Shown: one piece after another, positions 35,720 to 44,481 of the stretch
Numbering within the stretch: the first letter of the stretch is position 1
How the letters are laid out: every line of letters begins with the position of its first letter
Assembly (NCBI GenBank): GCA_028278205.1
Contig: JANQES010000054.1
Span: 62,001 to 126,000 of the forward strand
DNA: 64,000 nucleotides
From: Rhodothermales bacterium
Lineage (GTDB): Bacteria > Bacteroidota > Rhodothermia > Rhodothermales > Bin80
Direction: 5' to 3'
Program-made: the position numbers and the translations under genes
The notes under the pieces: model-generated
What the model saw: only the letters and a program-made list of their open reading frames with translations
Databases searched by the model: none
What the model was told of the DNA's origin: nothing

Positions 35720-36394
35720 ATGTCGCTTTTGCTCGAAGTCAAGGATTTGAAGAAGAGCTATCCGACCGGCACGGGGGGGCGGCTGGAGGTCTTGCGGGGG
35801 TTGTCGTTTACGGTGCAGCGGGGCGAAGTGGTGGCCGTCGTGGGCGAGAGCGGAACGGGCAAGAGCACCCTGCTGCACCTGCTCGGCGCGCTCGACCGGC
35901 CCGACAAAGGCACCGTCCGCTATGAAGGCCACGACATCTTCGAGAAAGACGACGACGAACTGGCCGCCTTTCGGAATCGGTCGGTGGGGTTTGTGTTTCA
36001 GTTTCATCACCTGCTGCCCGAATTCACGGCGCTCGAAAACGTGGCGATGCCTGCGTTGATCCGGGGCGTCGATCTCGAAGCGGCTCGCCCACGCGCGGAG
36101 GCTTTGTTGCAGCAACTCGGCCTGGAAGAGCGCGCCACCCATCGGCCCAGCGAACTCTCAGGCGGCGAGCAGCAGCGTGTGGCCGTCGCCCGCGCCCTGA
36201 TGAACGAGCCCGGCCTCGTCCTGGCCGACGAACCCACCGGCAACCTCGACATCAAAACCGCCGAGGCGCTTCACAAAGAGATCCTCCGCCTCAGCCACAG
36301 CATCGAACAGACCTTCGTCATCGTCACGCACAACCCGGCCCTGGCCGAAATCGCCGACCGCGTCCTGCACATCGAAAACGGGCTACTCTTATAA
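35720..36394 (+). CDS. ABC transporter ATPase, LolD-like
   Basis: A 224-residue ATPase of the MacB/LolD type. Walker [10 protein letters not shown] (42-50), Q-loop [20 protein letters not shown] (about 92-111; the pattern with HHLLPEFTA is typical of LolD), signature [15 protein letters not shown], and Walker [13 protein letters not shown]. LolD works with LolC/E to extract lipoproteins for the outer membrane. No LolC/E permease gene lies beside it here, so the pairing is inferred. Starts one base after a word-repeat arm without visible ribosome site. Ends in an AT-rich hairpin. Confidence 0.87.
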   Translation: MSLLLEVKDLKKSYPTGTGGRLEVLRGLSFTVQRGEVVAVVGESGTGKSTLLHLLGALDRPDKGTVRYEGHDIFEKDDDELAAFRNRSVGFVFQFHHLLPEFTALENVAMPALIRGVDLEAARPRAEALLQQLGLEERATHRPSELSGGEQQRVAVARALMNEPGLVLADEPTGNLDIKTAEALHKEILRLSHSIEQTFVIVTHNPALAEIADRVLHIENGLLL

Positions 36395-36421
36395 AATTTT
36401 GCTGCACAAAATTTTATAAAG
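36394..36421 (+). terminator. AT-rich hairpin at the end of the ABC ATPase gene
   Basis: TATAAAATTTTG and CAAAATTTTATA pair over 12 bp with a CTGCA loop, beginning on the stop codon. Similar A/T hairpins stand at 38835-38862 and 51054-51081 after other genes. Confidence 0.65.
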
Positions 36422-36505
36422 GAACGGAATTTGTAGTTGTGTAGTTTGTACACTATGGGGTCGAAAGACGCTCCATCCTGTTCGATTATAAAAAACGTTG
36501 ACATC

Positions 36506-37498
36506 ATGACGGAACTTGCCGTTTTAGACCCGGTCGTCGGGTTTATCGAAGAAGAGATCGATCCGGTGCTGGATCTGTTCGAGGAGATCGAACGCCTCAA
36601 GCGCCAGAAAAACGCGGTGCTCCTGGCCCATTATTACCAGGAACCCGACATCCAGGACATCGCCGACTATATCGGCGACTCGCTGGGTCTCTCGCGGCAG
36701 GCCGCCGCCACCGATGCCGACATCATCGTCTTCGCCGGGGTGCATTTTATGGCGGAGACAGCCAAGATTCTCAACCCGCACAAAAAGGTGCTGCTGCCGG
36801 ATCTCAACGCCGGCTGCTCGCTGGCCGATTCGTGCCCGGCAGATGAATTCGCCGCCTTCCGCGCGCGCCATCCGGACCACATCGTCGTCTCGTACATCAA
36901 CTGCACAGCGGCGGTCAAAGCGCTCAGCGACATCATCTGCACGTCGTCCAACGCCGAGCATCTCATCCGGCAGATCCCCGACGATCAGCCCATCATCTTC
37001 GCGCCGGACCGCAACCTGGGCCGGTATATGATCAAACAGACCGGGCGCGACATGGTGGTCTGGGACGGCGTCTGCATCGTCCACGAGACGTTCAGCGAGA
37101 AGAAGCTGATCCGGCTGAAAATGCAGTTTCCCGAAGCGCTCGTACTGGCCCATCCCGAATGCGAAGAGGCCGTCCTCCGCCACGCCGATTTCGTGGGTTC
37201 GACGAGCAACATCCGCCGTTTCGCCCGCGAGAGCGATCACACGGCGTTCATCGTGGCGACGGAAGAGGGCATCCTCCACCAGATGCGCAAGGATTGCCCG
37301 AACAAGACGTTCATCCCGGCGCCGCCGGAGAGTGGATGCAATTGCAGCCAGTGCCCGCACATGCGCCTGAACACGCTGGAGAAGCTCTACCTCTGCCTCA
37401 AACACGAGCAACCGGAAATCCTCATGGACGAGGCCGTCCGCCTGCGCGCGCTCCAACCCATCGAACGGATGATGGAGATGAGCGTGGGGGTCAAATAG
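36506..37498 (+). CDS. nadA: Quinolinate synthase A
   Basis: A 330-residue quinolinate synthase (iminoaspartate + dihydroxyacetone phosphate to quinolinate, NAD pathway). Three cysteines for the 4Fe-4S cluster are visible in [19 protein letters not shown] and [11 protein letters not shown]. The NadA motifs [20 protein letters not shown] (37-56), NCTAAVKAL and DRNLGRYM are also present. ATG 36506 is chosen; an in-frame start 23 codons earlier gives a low-complexity leader. No nadB or nadC is adjacent. Stop is followed directly by a GCAGATGGACGCGGATG word element. Confidence 0.95.
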   Translation: MTELAVLDPVVGFIEEEIDPVLDLFEEIERLKRQKNAVLLAHYYQEPDIQDIADYIGDSLGLSRQAAATDADIIVFAGVHFMAETAKILNPHKKVLLPDLNAGCSLADSCPADEFAAFRARHPDHIVVSYINCTAAVKALSDIICTSSNAEHLIRQIPDDQPIIFAPDRNLGRYMIKQTGRDMVVWDGVCIVHETFSEKKLIRLKMQFPEALVLAHPECEEAVLRHADFVGSTSNIRRFARESDHTAFIVATEEGILHQMRKDCPNKTFIPAPPESGCNCSQCPHMRLNTLEKLYLCLKHEQPEILMDEAVRLRALQPIERMMEMSVGVK

Positions 37499-37586
37499 TG
37501 CAACCGCAGATGGACGCGGATGGGCGCGGATAGGGCAGCACCTCACGCGATTCATCTGCGCCCATCTGCGTTCATCTGCGGTTGCA
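37499..37586. repeat. Word-repeat inverted repeat, CCGCAGATGGACGCGGATG vocabulary
   Basis: Left arm 37499-37534 and right arm 37551-37586: TGCAACCGCAGATGGACGC against GCGTTCATCTGCGGTTGCA, with further words. Starts right after the nadA stop. The words are related to those of the 8098-8333 element. Confidence 0.85.
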
Positions 37587-37620
37587 GGGATGTATGAGGA
37601 TGAAAAGGGAGTGGTGACTT

Positions 37621-38196
37621 ATGGGACCTCTCGTTCTGAATACAGCAGACGTAGTCGATTTGACGGATGATGATCTGCTACGGTTATGCGCCGTCAATGA
37701 AATCCTCCACGTAGAGCGTGATCGAGACGGGAGTCTGGTTCTTGACTGGATTGCTGGCGCGAAAACCAGCATTATCAATGCAAAGTTGGCTGCAAGGTTG
37801 GAGCAGTGGAATCAAGAATCCAGACTCGGCATAGCTTTCTTGAACGGCGGTTTCGTACTGCCCGATAGTTCGATGCGAGGGCCGAAAGTCGCCTGGATTC
37901 CTATCGAACGGTGGAACGCGCTCAGTGCGGAGCAGCGAAAGAAGTTTTTGCCGCTCTGCCCGGATTTCGTTATCGAGTTGCGTTCGCCATCAGATCGGTT
38001 GGCTGAGGTGAAGAAGAAGATGCAGGAATGGATGGACAACGGATGCCGTCTCGGCTGGCTGATTGATCCGGAGGAAGAGAAGGCGTACGTCTACCGTGAA
38101 AATGGTGAGCAAAGCGTGGTGGAATCGTTTGACGAGACGCTATCCGGCGAGGATGTGCTGCCGGGTTTTGTGTTCGAATTGAATGAAGTGCGATAG
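37621..38196 (+). CDS. Uma2 family endonuclease-like protein
   Basis: A 191-residue Uma2 (DUF820) protein with a PD-(D/E)XK-like core: GPKVAWIPIERW near 84, then PDFVIELRSPSDRLAEVKKKMQEWMDNGCRLGWLIDP (about 118-155), which contains the acidic Asp and the E-x-K pair. The presumed nuclease activity and target are not established for most of the family. Stands alone between nadA and a DUF457 gene. Uma2 genes often occur in many copies and are often horizontally passed, but nothing here proves transfer. Confidence 0.85.
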   Translation: MGPLVLNTADVVDLTDDDLLRLCAVNEILHVERDRDGSLVLDWIAGAKTSIINAKLAARLEQWNQESRLGIAFLNGGFVLPDSSMRGPKVAWIPIERWNALSAEQRKKFLPLCPDFVIELRSPSDRLAEVKKKMQEWMDNGCRLGWLIDPEEEKAYVYRENGEQSVVESFDETLSGEDVLPGFVFELNEVR

Positions 38197-38275
38197 GTTG
38201 AGATCGAGGGTAACGTTGCTTCATTGAGGGAACGTAGAAGAAGCACGAAGAACAAAGAACGAAGAACCAACTCCG

Positions 38276-38827
38276 TTGCCCACGATCTTCACCCACACCG
38301 TCTCTGCCGTCGCGATGGGGCACTGGTATCCGGCGCGACAGTGGCCCTGGCGTTTCTGGATTCTCTCGGCGGTCTGCGCGATGTTGCCGGACGCCGATGT
38401 GGTGGCTTTTTCTTTCGGTATCCCGTACGGCCACATGCTCGGCCATCGGGGGCTGACGCACTCGTTGCCGTTTGCCGTGGTGGTGGGGGTGGCGGTCGTC
38501 GTGCTGGCCTTCTGGAGCGTGCCGCGTTTTTCGAAAGCGTGGTGGGGGCTGGTGCTCTACTTTTCGCTGGTCACGGCCTCGCACGGCGTCCTCGATGCCT
38601 TTACCGACGGCGGCCTCGGTGTGGCGTTCTTCGCGCCCTTCGACGGCACGCGGCATTTCTTCCCGTGGCGCCCACTCCGCGTCTCGCCCATCGGCGCCGC
38701 CGGTTTTTTCAGCGAACGCGGTCTCGAAACGCTCATCAGCGAGATAAAATGGATCTGGATTCCGTCGTTCCTCAGTATCGGAGCCGCCCTTACCATCCGC
38801 CGTCTCACCCGATCAAAAACTCCTTAA
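38276..38827 (+). CDS. DUF457/YdjM-like membrane metal-dependent hydrolase
   Basis: A 183-residue integral membrane protein with about four helices. Conserved features of the DUF457 group: THT at residues 6-8, LPDADVV (37-43), GHRGLTHS (56-63), and HGVLDAFTDGG (103-113), where histidines and aspartates would bind a metal. The start is a TTG at 38276, because the first histidine motif precedes the first internal ATG. A single-arm GAACGAAGAAC repeat stretch lies just upstream (38230-38270). Enzyme substrate unknown. Confidence 0.82.
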   Translation: MPTIFTHTVSAVAMGHWYPARQWPWRFWILSAVCAMLPDADVVAFSFGIPYGHMLGHRGLTHSLPFAVVVGVAVVVLAFWSVPRFSKAWWGLVLYFSLVTASHGVLDAFTDGGLGVAFFAPFDGTRHFFPWRPLRVSPIGAAGFFSERGLETLISEIKWIWIPSFLSIGAALTIRRLTRSKTP

Positions 38828-38834
38828 GCAAATA

Positions 38835-38862
38835 TTTTTAAAATCTTGGCCACAAGATTTTA
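38835..38862. terminator. AT-rich hairpin between convergent genes
   Basis: TTTAAAATCTTG and CAAGATTTTAAA pair perfectly over 12 bp with a short GCCA loop, between the stop of the DUF457 gene and the stop of the barrel gene. Likely a bidirectional terminator. Confidence 0.65.
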
Positions 38863-40236
38863 AAATCGGAATCGCACCCCGGTAAACGGCTCAAACCGTC
38901 GCTGCACGAGGTAGCGTTCGGCGGTGTCGTCGTCGCCGATGCGTTCGAAGCTGTAGCGGGCGCGGAGGTAGAGGTAGATGGGGCCTGCAAGTTGATAATC
39001 GGTGCCGAAGACCAGCGCGCTCTGGTCGTCCATATCATTAAAAATGGTGAAAAAGCCGCCGAGGCCGTTGCGGTCGATGCCGACCTCCATGCGCAGTTTG
39101 TCGGAGGAACGCAGGAAGAGCCGCAGGTGAAATTCGCTGAGCCGTTGCGCGCCGAAGTGGTGCCGGAAGTAATACCACATCTCGAAGCCGTTGAAGATGA
39201 CCAGCTTGAGTTCCGTCAAGAGATCATTGGCGCCGTTGCTCTTCTGGAGCGGCACCCCGGCCAGGTCGCCGGGTTGGAGGTCGTCGAGGCTGGATCCTGA
39301 TTGGATGATGCGGGCATACGGATTGTTGACGGTATAAAAGGCGCTGACGAAGCCGGGGATGAACCGCCGGCTGTTATAAAACATCCCGAGCCGAAAACGA
39401 AAGCTCAGGAGATCGATAAACCGGTCGCTGTAGAGATCGGCGCCAAAGGCGATGCCGTCGCCGAAGTCCGGATACCAGGCATAGCTGGCATAGGGCGCAA
39501 AAAAGACGCCGCCGGAGGTGAACAAGTCGAACTGAAGATCGACGTTGAAGGCTTCGAGACGAGGCGCATCGGGCGGCCGGGCGGATCGGTCGGTGACGTA
39601 GTTGAAGCCGACCTGCGCCGTCCGGGTGTAGAGCGCCTGGCTCCAGGAGAGCGGGCGCACCGCCACACGCCCGCCGACGACGCCGTCGAAGAGGACGTTA
39701 TCGGTGAAGCCGGCCAGTTCGAGCGAACGACCCTGCCGGATGAACTCGCCGCCGACGGTCCGTTCGTCCCAGGCCATCGACGATTTGAAGAAGTTCACGG
39801 TGTGGCCGATGCCCAGACGCATCCGGTCGATGAGCCCGGCGCGCACGTGGACGGCATGGTTACGCGGCGGATTGTAGCGCGCAAAATGGACGAGACGCAG
39901 CAGGTCGTAGGGTTCGTCGAGATCCGCTCCATATTCGCCCAGAACGCCGGCCCGCACGGTGCCCTGGAGGTGTGCCGTGACGGGGCGGGTGACCATATCG
40001 AGCGCCATGCTGCTGGCCCCACGCCACTGCGCGGCGATGAGCGAGACGCCGCCCATCGCATGGAAATAGGTATCGCGCCGCCACCACTGTCGTTGGATGT
40101 GCTCGCGCGGGTCGTCTGCCGAGCCGAAGGCAATCGTCTGCGAGACCGACTGCGCGGCGGCGTTTTGCACCACGCCGCCACGCGGAAGCGCCATCATGCC
40201 TACCATCACCGCCAGAAGCATCAGCGGGCGTAGCAT
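38860..40236 (-). CDS. Putative outer-membrane beta-barrel protein
   Basis: A 458-residue secreted protein with a signal peptide (about residues 1-28, ending NAAAQ), then a chain of amphipathic strands rich in Tyr/Phe/Arg (for example FRFRLGMFYNSRRFIPGFVSAFYTV and IYLYLRARYSFERIG), ending in a terminal phenylalanine (FTGVRFRF), the usual BAM signal. I do not recognise a family. The ATG at 40236 is chosen; a GTG eight codons earlier is possible. Convergent with the DUF457 gene, divergent from the SSS symporter. Function unknown. Confidence 0.75.
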   Translation of the reverse strand: MLRPLMLLAVMVGMMALPRGGVVQNAAAQSVSQTIAFGSADDPREHIQRQWWRRDTYFHAMGGVSLIAAQWRGASSMALDMVTRPVTAHLQGTVRAGVLGEYGADLDEPYDLLRLVHFARYNPPRNHAVHVRAGLIDRMRLGIGHTVNFFKSSMAWDERTVGGEFIRQGRSLELAGFTDNVLFDGVVGGRVAVRPLSWSQALYTRTAQVGFNYVTDRSARPPDAPRLEAFNVDLQFDLFTSGGVFFAPYASYAWYPDFGDGIAFGADLYSDRFIDLLSFRFRLGMFYNSRRFIPGFVSAFYTVNNPYARIIQSGSSLDDLQPGDLAGVPLQKSNGANDLLTELKLVIFNGFEMWYYFRHHFGAQRLSEFHLRLFLRSSDKLRMEVGIDRNGLGGFFTIFNDMDDQSALVFGTDYQLAGPIYLYLRARYSFERIGDDDTAERYLVQRRFEPFTGVRFRF

Positions 40237-40285
40237 CCGTATGGGATCGAAGTGAAGCACCCTTTTTTGTTTGCCGCCGGGTCGT

Positions 40286-40359
40286 TACGTTGCGTAGTTC
40301 GTATTGCGTACTGCGTAGTAGGGGCGAAAAACGCAGTACGCAGTACGAACTACCACGTA
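40286..40359. repeat. Word-repeat inverted repeat, TACTGCGTA vocabulary
   Basis: Left arm 40286-40319 (GTTGCGTAGTTCGTATTGCG with TACTGCGTA) against right arm 40328-40359 (ACGCAGTACGCAGTACGAACTA). Lies in the divergent gap between the barrel gene and the symporter, so it cannot serve as a simple end-of-gene terminator there. Confidence 0.8.
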
Positions 40360-40418
40360 AACCGGAAAGGATGCACACCGTTTCCGGATGCCGCTGATCG
40401 TTAAAAATATCCTCCCCT

Positions 40419-42212
40419 ATGCAAGCACTCGATTGGGCGATTGTGCTGATTTACATGGCGGCTACGCTGGCGCTGGGCGTGTACCTGTCGCGGCGGGCGT
40501 CGGGGTCGTTGGAAGACTTCTTCGTCTCCGGGCGGTCGTTGCCCTGGTGGCTGGCCGGCACCTCGATGGCCGCCACCACCTTTTCCATCGACACCCCGCT
40601 TTACATCGCCAACGTGGTGGGCAACCGGGGGATTGCCGGCAACTGGGAGTGGTGGGCCTTCGGCATCGGGCACGTCGTGCTCATCTATGTTTTTGCCCGG
40701 CTGTGGCGTCGCAGCGCCATCGTCACCGACGCCGAGTTGATCGAGGTGCGTTACGGGGGGAAGCCGGCGGCGGTGTTGCGCGGCTTCAAAGCGTTCTTGT
40801 TCGCCGTGCCCATCAACTGTATCGGCATCGGATATGTGATGCTGGCGGCGGTGAAGGTCGTCGGCGCCCTCGGCATCTGGGAAGGCTTCGGCTTTGCGCC
40901 GGACGAGCGCATCTGGGGCATGGATCCGAAGCTGCTAACGGTCATCGGCGTGTCGGTGCTGGTCTTGCTCTACGCCGGTTTCGCCGGCCTCTGGGGCGTG
41001 GTCACGACCGATTTTTTTCAGTTTTTCCTGGCGCTTTTCGGGGCAATCGCGGTGGCGTGGTTTGCCATCAGCAGCGATGAAATCGGCGGCTTGCGGGGGC
41101 TCGTCGATCAGGCGCAGGCGGCTACGGAGTTCGACGTGCTCTCGTTCATCCCCCTGGAATTTGGGGCTGATAACTGGCTCAGCATCGGGTGGAGCGCATT
41201 CGCCGGCATCTCGGCCTCGACGTTTTTTGCCTACGTCTTCGTGCAATGGTGGACGTTCCGGCGGTCCGACGGCGGCGGCGAGTTCATCCAACGGCTGGCC
41301 GCTTCGAAAGACGAAGCCGAGGCAGAAAAAGCCGCGTGGTTTTTCAACATCATGCATTACGTCGTGCGCACCTGGCCGTGGGTGCTGGTGGCGCTGGCCG
41401 CCGTCGTGCTCTATCCCGACCTCGAAGACCGCGACCTGGGCTATCCCAAGTTGATGCTCGATTTTCTGCCGGTGGGTATCCTGGGGCTGGTGGTGGCCTC
41501 GCTCGTGGCGGCCTTCATGAGCACCGTCTCGACACTCATCAACTGGGGCGCTTCGTATCTGACGAACGACCTCTACGGGCGTTTTATCCGCCCGGACGCC
41601 ACGCAGCAGCAACTCGTCGCCGCCGGGCGGATTGCGACGGTGCTCATCACAGCCCTCGGCGCCGTGGCGGCATTCTTCGCTACAGACATCGCCAGGGTCT
41701 TCCGGCTGGTGATCGCCATCGGCACCGGGCCGGGCATCGTGCTGATCCTGCGGTGGTTCTGGTGGCGCATCAACGCTTGGGCCGAGTTCGCGGCGATGGC
41801 TGCCGGCTTCCTCGTCGGCGTCTTCACCACGCTCGTCCCGGTCCTGACCATCAGCGACTTCGGCGTGCGCCTGATGGTTATCACCGCCATCACGACGGTC
41901 GTCTGGGTGATGGTGATGGTGCTCACGCCGCCGGAGAGCGAGGAGACCTTGAACCGCTTCTACCGCGCCGTCCGGCCCGGCGGACCGGGCTGGAAACGGC
42001 AGCAGGCGCAGACCGGCCTGCTCCCGGCCCAATCGCTCAAACACGATCTCCAGCGGACAAGCGCGGCAGTTTTGTTGCTCTTCGGCTTGATGTTCGGTGT
42101 CGGCGCGCTGCTTCTGCTCCGCTGGGATGTCGCGTTATGGATGGCGCTGTTGACGGCGCTCGGTGCCGCCGGTCTATGGCTGCTCAAACGCCGGAGCGCG
42201 GCTTCGGCGTAG
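40419..42212 (+). CDS. Sodium:solute symporter (SSS family)
   Basis: A 597-residue transporter with about 13-14 hydrophobic segments. The family features are readable: GVYLSRRASGSLEDFFVSGRSLPWWLAGTSMAATTFS (20-56), VVTTDFFQFFLALF near 194 and MSTVSTLINWGASYLTNDLY near 370. These are the sodium-binding and core helices of SSS proteins. The residues that set substrate are not interpretable. Start at 40419 just ahead of the first helix; stop 42212. Alone on its strand, 120 bp before the LON-N gene. Confidence 0.9.
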   Translation: MQALDWAIVLIYMAATLALGVYLSRRASGSLEDFFVSGRSLPWWLAGTSMAATTFSIDTPLYIANVVGNRGIAGNWEWWAFGIGHVVLIYVFARLWRRSAIVTDAELIEVRYGGKPAAVLRGFKAFLFAVPINCIGIGYVMLAAVKVVGALGIWEGFGFAPDERIWGMDPKLLTVIGVSVLVLLYAGFAGLWGVVTTDFFQFFLALFGAIAVAWFAISSDEIGGLRGLVDQAQAATEFDVLSFIPLEFGADNWLSIGWSAFAGISASTFFAYVFVQWWTFRRSDGGGEFIQRLAASKDEAEAEKAAWFFNIMHYVVRTWPWVLVALAAVVLYPDLEDRDLGYPKLMLDFLPVGILGLVVASLVAAFMSTVSTLINWGASYLTNDLYGRFIRPDATQQQLVAAGRIATVLITALGAVAAFFATDIARVFRLVIAIGTGPGIVLILRWFWWRINAWAEFAAMAAGFLVGVFTTLVPVLTISDFGVRLMVITAITTVVWVMVMVLTPPESEETLNRFYRAVRPGGPGWKRQQAQTGLLPAQSLKHDLQRTSAAVLLLFGLMFGVGALLLLRWDVALWMALLTALGAAGLWLLKRRSAASA

Positions 42213-42334
42213 TAATGTAACTTGTGTGCGATGCCCCTCATCCGCAGGTCGAACGGGAAACTCTATCTGGCTAACGTCATTCGATAGCACGTAGAGTACC
42301 AGGCTGTGCCCGTGATTTCCAGCATCGATCTCCC

Positions 42335-42991
42335 ATGGCAACCATTAAACGATTACCGCTCTTTCCGCTGGGCTTAGTGTTGTATCCGGCAGAGCGATTA
42401 CCGCTGCACATCTTCGAGCCGCGTTATAAGAAAATGACGGAATTGTGCCTGGCTACCAACAGCCCCTTTGGCGTTGTTTTTTTTGATGAAGGGACGATGG
42501 CCAAGGTCGGTTGTACGGCGCGCATCACGCACGTGCTCGAACGCTACGAAGATGGCCGGATGGACCTCTTGATCGGCGGCGAGACGCGGTTTAAGGTGGT
42601 CGAGGTTTATGACGACGAACCCTACCTGACTGCCGACGTCAACACGATCAAAGAACCGGCTGAATCACTCGGGCAAGACAACCAGGAGCGCGTCATCACG
42701 CAGCACATGCGGCTTTTGGAATTGGCAGGCCGCACCGTCCGCCCCAGCCTTTACGAGAACCAGTCCCTTTTGTCGTACGTCATCGCGCCCAATGCCGGCC
42801 TGACGCCGCAGCAGAAACAAGAAATCCTTGAATTGCCTACGGAAAACCAGCGCATTTCTTACCTTATCCTGCACTTCGAAAACCTGATCCCCAAAGTAGA
42901 GCGGATGGATGAACTCCGCCGCAAAATCCAATCGAACGGCCATTTCAAAGATTTCCCCCCGGAAGACCTCGACGCAGACGACGAGGAATGA
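42335..42991 (+). CDS. LON peptidase N-terminal-domain protein
   Basis: A 218-residue protein that consists only of the LON substrate-binding (N-terminal) domain: LPLFPLGLVLYPAERLPLHIFEPRYKKM (7-34), then VGCTARITHVLERYEDGRMDLLIGGETRFKVVE (58-91). The ATPase and protease parts of Lon are absent, as is normal for this family of unknown function. Followed by a dispersed four-hairpin element. No operon partner is obvious. Confidence 0.9.
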   Translation: MATIKRLPLFPLGLVLYPAERLPLHIFEPRYKKMTELCLATNSPFGVVFFDEGTMAKVGCTARITHVLERYEDGRMDLLIGGETRFKVVEVYDDEPYLTADVNTIKEPAESLGQDNQERVITQHMRLLELAGRTVRPSLYENQSLLSYVIAPNAGLTPQQKQEILELPTENQRISYLILHFENLIPKVERMDELRRKIQSNGHFKDFPPEDLDADDEE

Positions 42992-43387
42992 TGGCGGATT
43001 GCTGATGATCGATGTCAGATATCAGATGGCGAATGGCAGGGGGCGGATTGTATTGAAACCGGAGCTTGTAATGTAATAAAGTCCCGTAGGGACGACCTGT
43101 TTGTAGAAAACCACTCCTCCTCAAGATGAGCCCGTAGGGGCGACCTGTTAATTTTACAGGACGCTCCTACGGAGCTTTTTTTAGAGGAAATCGGAGGAGC
43201 TACAAACAGGACGCCCCTACGGGGCTTCTTACAGAATCCAGGTTGCAGACAGTCCTGATCGGGTATTTTTCGAATCGTTAGGATATCCTGAGAAAAAGCC
43301 GTTTTCGCCACGATTTCGACCGTTCTAATCCTGCGATGATGTTATTTTCAGCCGAATCCCGAATCCCCAATCTCGCATCCCGAATAC
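42992..43387. other. Intergenic region with dispersed element
   Basis: The 43080-43231 element is the main content. It is followed by a single-arm run of CCGAATCCCGAATCC-type words (43351-43387) that ends at the MBL start codon. No gene is seen. Confidence 0.6.
43080..43231 (+). repeat. Dispersed four-hairpin element, copy 1
   Basis: Four units each with a small palindrome like GTCCCGTAGGGAC. Two are forward (43080-43106 and 43130-43149) and two inverted (43156-43175 and 43200-43228), with CCTGTTTGTAG tails on the outermost pair. The element at 62961-63113 is the same element in reverse orientation: its end units are exact reverse complements of these. Likely a REP/BIME-like or MITE-like element. 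Confidence 0.8.
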
Positions 43388-44245
43388 ATGCCCAGGATCG
43401 GACCCTACACGCTCTACACCATAGAAACCGGACGCTTCAGGCTCGACGGCGGGGCCATGTTCGGCATCGTGCCCAAGCCGCTGTGGCAACGCCGCATCGC
43501 TCCGGATGAGCGCAACCGCATCCCGCTCCACATGCGTTGCCTGCTGCTCGAAGACGACGGGCGCCTCATCCTCATCGACAACGGCGTCGGCGATAAGTAC
43601 GATGCGAAGTTTCAGGATATCTTCGCCATCGATCACGACGAACATACCCTCCACGCCTCGCTCAACGACGCGGGTTTCAGCCCCGATGACGTCACCGACG
43701 TGATCCTGACGCATCTGCACTTCGACCATGCCGGCGGAAGCACCACCCGGCAGGGCGACCGCCTCGTGCCGGCCTTCCCCAATGCCACCTATCACGTGCA
43801 GCACACCCACCTCGACTGGGCGCGGCAGCCGAATGAGCGCGAAAAGGCGTCGTTTCTTTCTGAAAACATCGAGCCGCTGGTGGCGTCCGGCCAGATCAAC
43901 CGGATCGACGGGGCGGGGGCGGTGTTTCCGGGTATCGAGGTGATGCTCGTCAACGGGCATACCGAGGCGCAGCAGATGGTCAAGATCACCGGGCCGGAAG
44001 GGACGCTCGTTTTTGTGGCCGATTTGCTGCCCACCTCGCATCATCTGCGCGCCCCCTGGATCATGGCCTACGACGTGCGCCCGCTGGTGACGCTTCAAGA
44101 AAAAAAGGCCTTTCTGGACGAGGCGCTGGCCGGCGGCTGGCACCTCTTCTTCGAACACGACCCGGACGTACCCCTGGCGAGCCTCGAACAGACCGAACGC
44201 GGCATCGCGGCGGCGAATCCCCGGCCTTTGGATGAACTATTTTAG
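43388..44245 (+). CDS. MBL-fold metallo-hydrolase
   Basis: A 285-residue metallo-beta-lactamase fold protein. Metal site THLHFDHAGG (about 109-118), later ligands VNGHTEAQQM (histidine near 195) and VADLLPTSHH (near 215), and FFEHDPD near 254. The long insertion carrying NATYHVQHTHLDWARQPNERE resembles quorum-quenching lactonases and related esterases, but no substrate can be assigned. The start codon lies directly after a run of CCGAAT words and no clear ribosome site is visible. The stop codon is inside a hairpin (44241-44273). Confidence 0.87.
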   Translation: MPRIGPYTLYTIETGRFRLDGGAMFGIVPKPLWQRRIAPDERNRIPLHMRCLLLEDDGRLILIDNGVGDKYDAKFQDIFAIDHDEHTLHASLNDAGFSPDDVTDVILTHLHFDHAGGSTTRQGDRLVPAFPNATYHVQHTHLDWARQPNEREKASFLSENIEPLVASGQINRIDGAGAVFPGIEVMLVNGHTEAQQMVKITGPEGTLVFVADLLPTSHHLRAPWIMAYDVRPLVTLQEKKAFLDEALAGGWHLFFEHDPDVPLASLEQTERGIAAANPRPLDELF

Positions 44246-44273
44246 ATTTTGGATCCCCGATCCAAAATCTAAA
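44241..44273. terminator. Hairpin overlapping the MBL stop codon, GATTTTGG vocabulary
   Basis: A perfect 15-bp stem 44241-44255 with 44259-44273 (TTTAGATTTTGGATC) and a three-base loop. The MBL stop codon (44243-44245) is in the left arm. The remaining gap to 44481 shows nothing I can name. Confidence 0.8.
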
Positions 44274-44481
44274 GGTTACTCTTTTGCTTAGGTTTACGTA
44301 CATTTAAGCCGATACGTGTATAACAGAATGCGATGGGACCCCCCCAAGGAATCTGTCGCCGAGCGTCGTAGCCCTGCCTTCCGCAAGACGAGCCAGTGTG
44401 GGAGGGTGTCGTTGTAGGGTTGGATGAGATGCTTGAGACATAATGACACCGCGCTCCATTTGAAGCCTACCTCTCGCGGCT

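Noticed and set aside
43080..43231. Structured non-coding RNA or riboswitch
   Set aside because: The element occurs next to unrelated genes in both orientations, which fits a dispersed repeat better than a gene-specific riboswitch.
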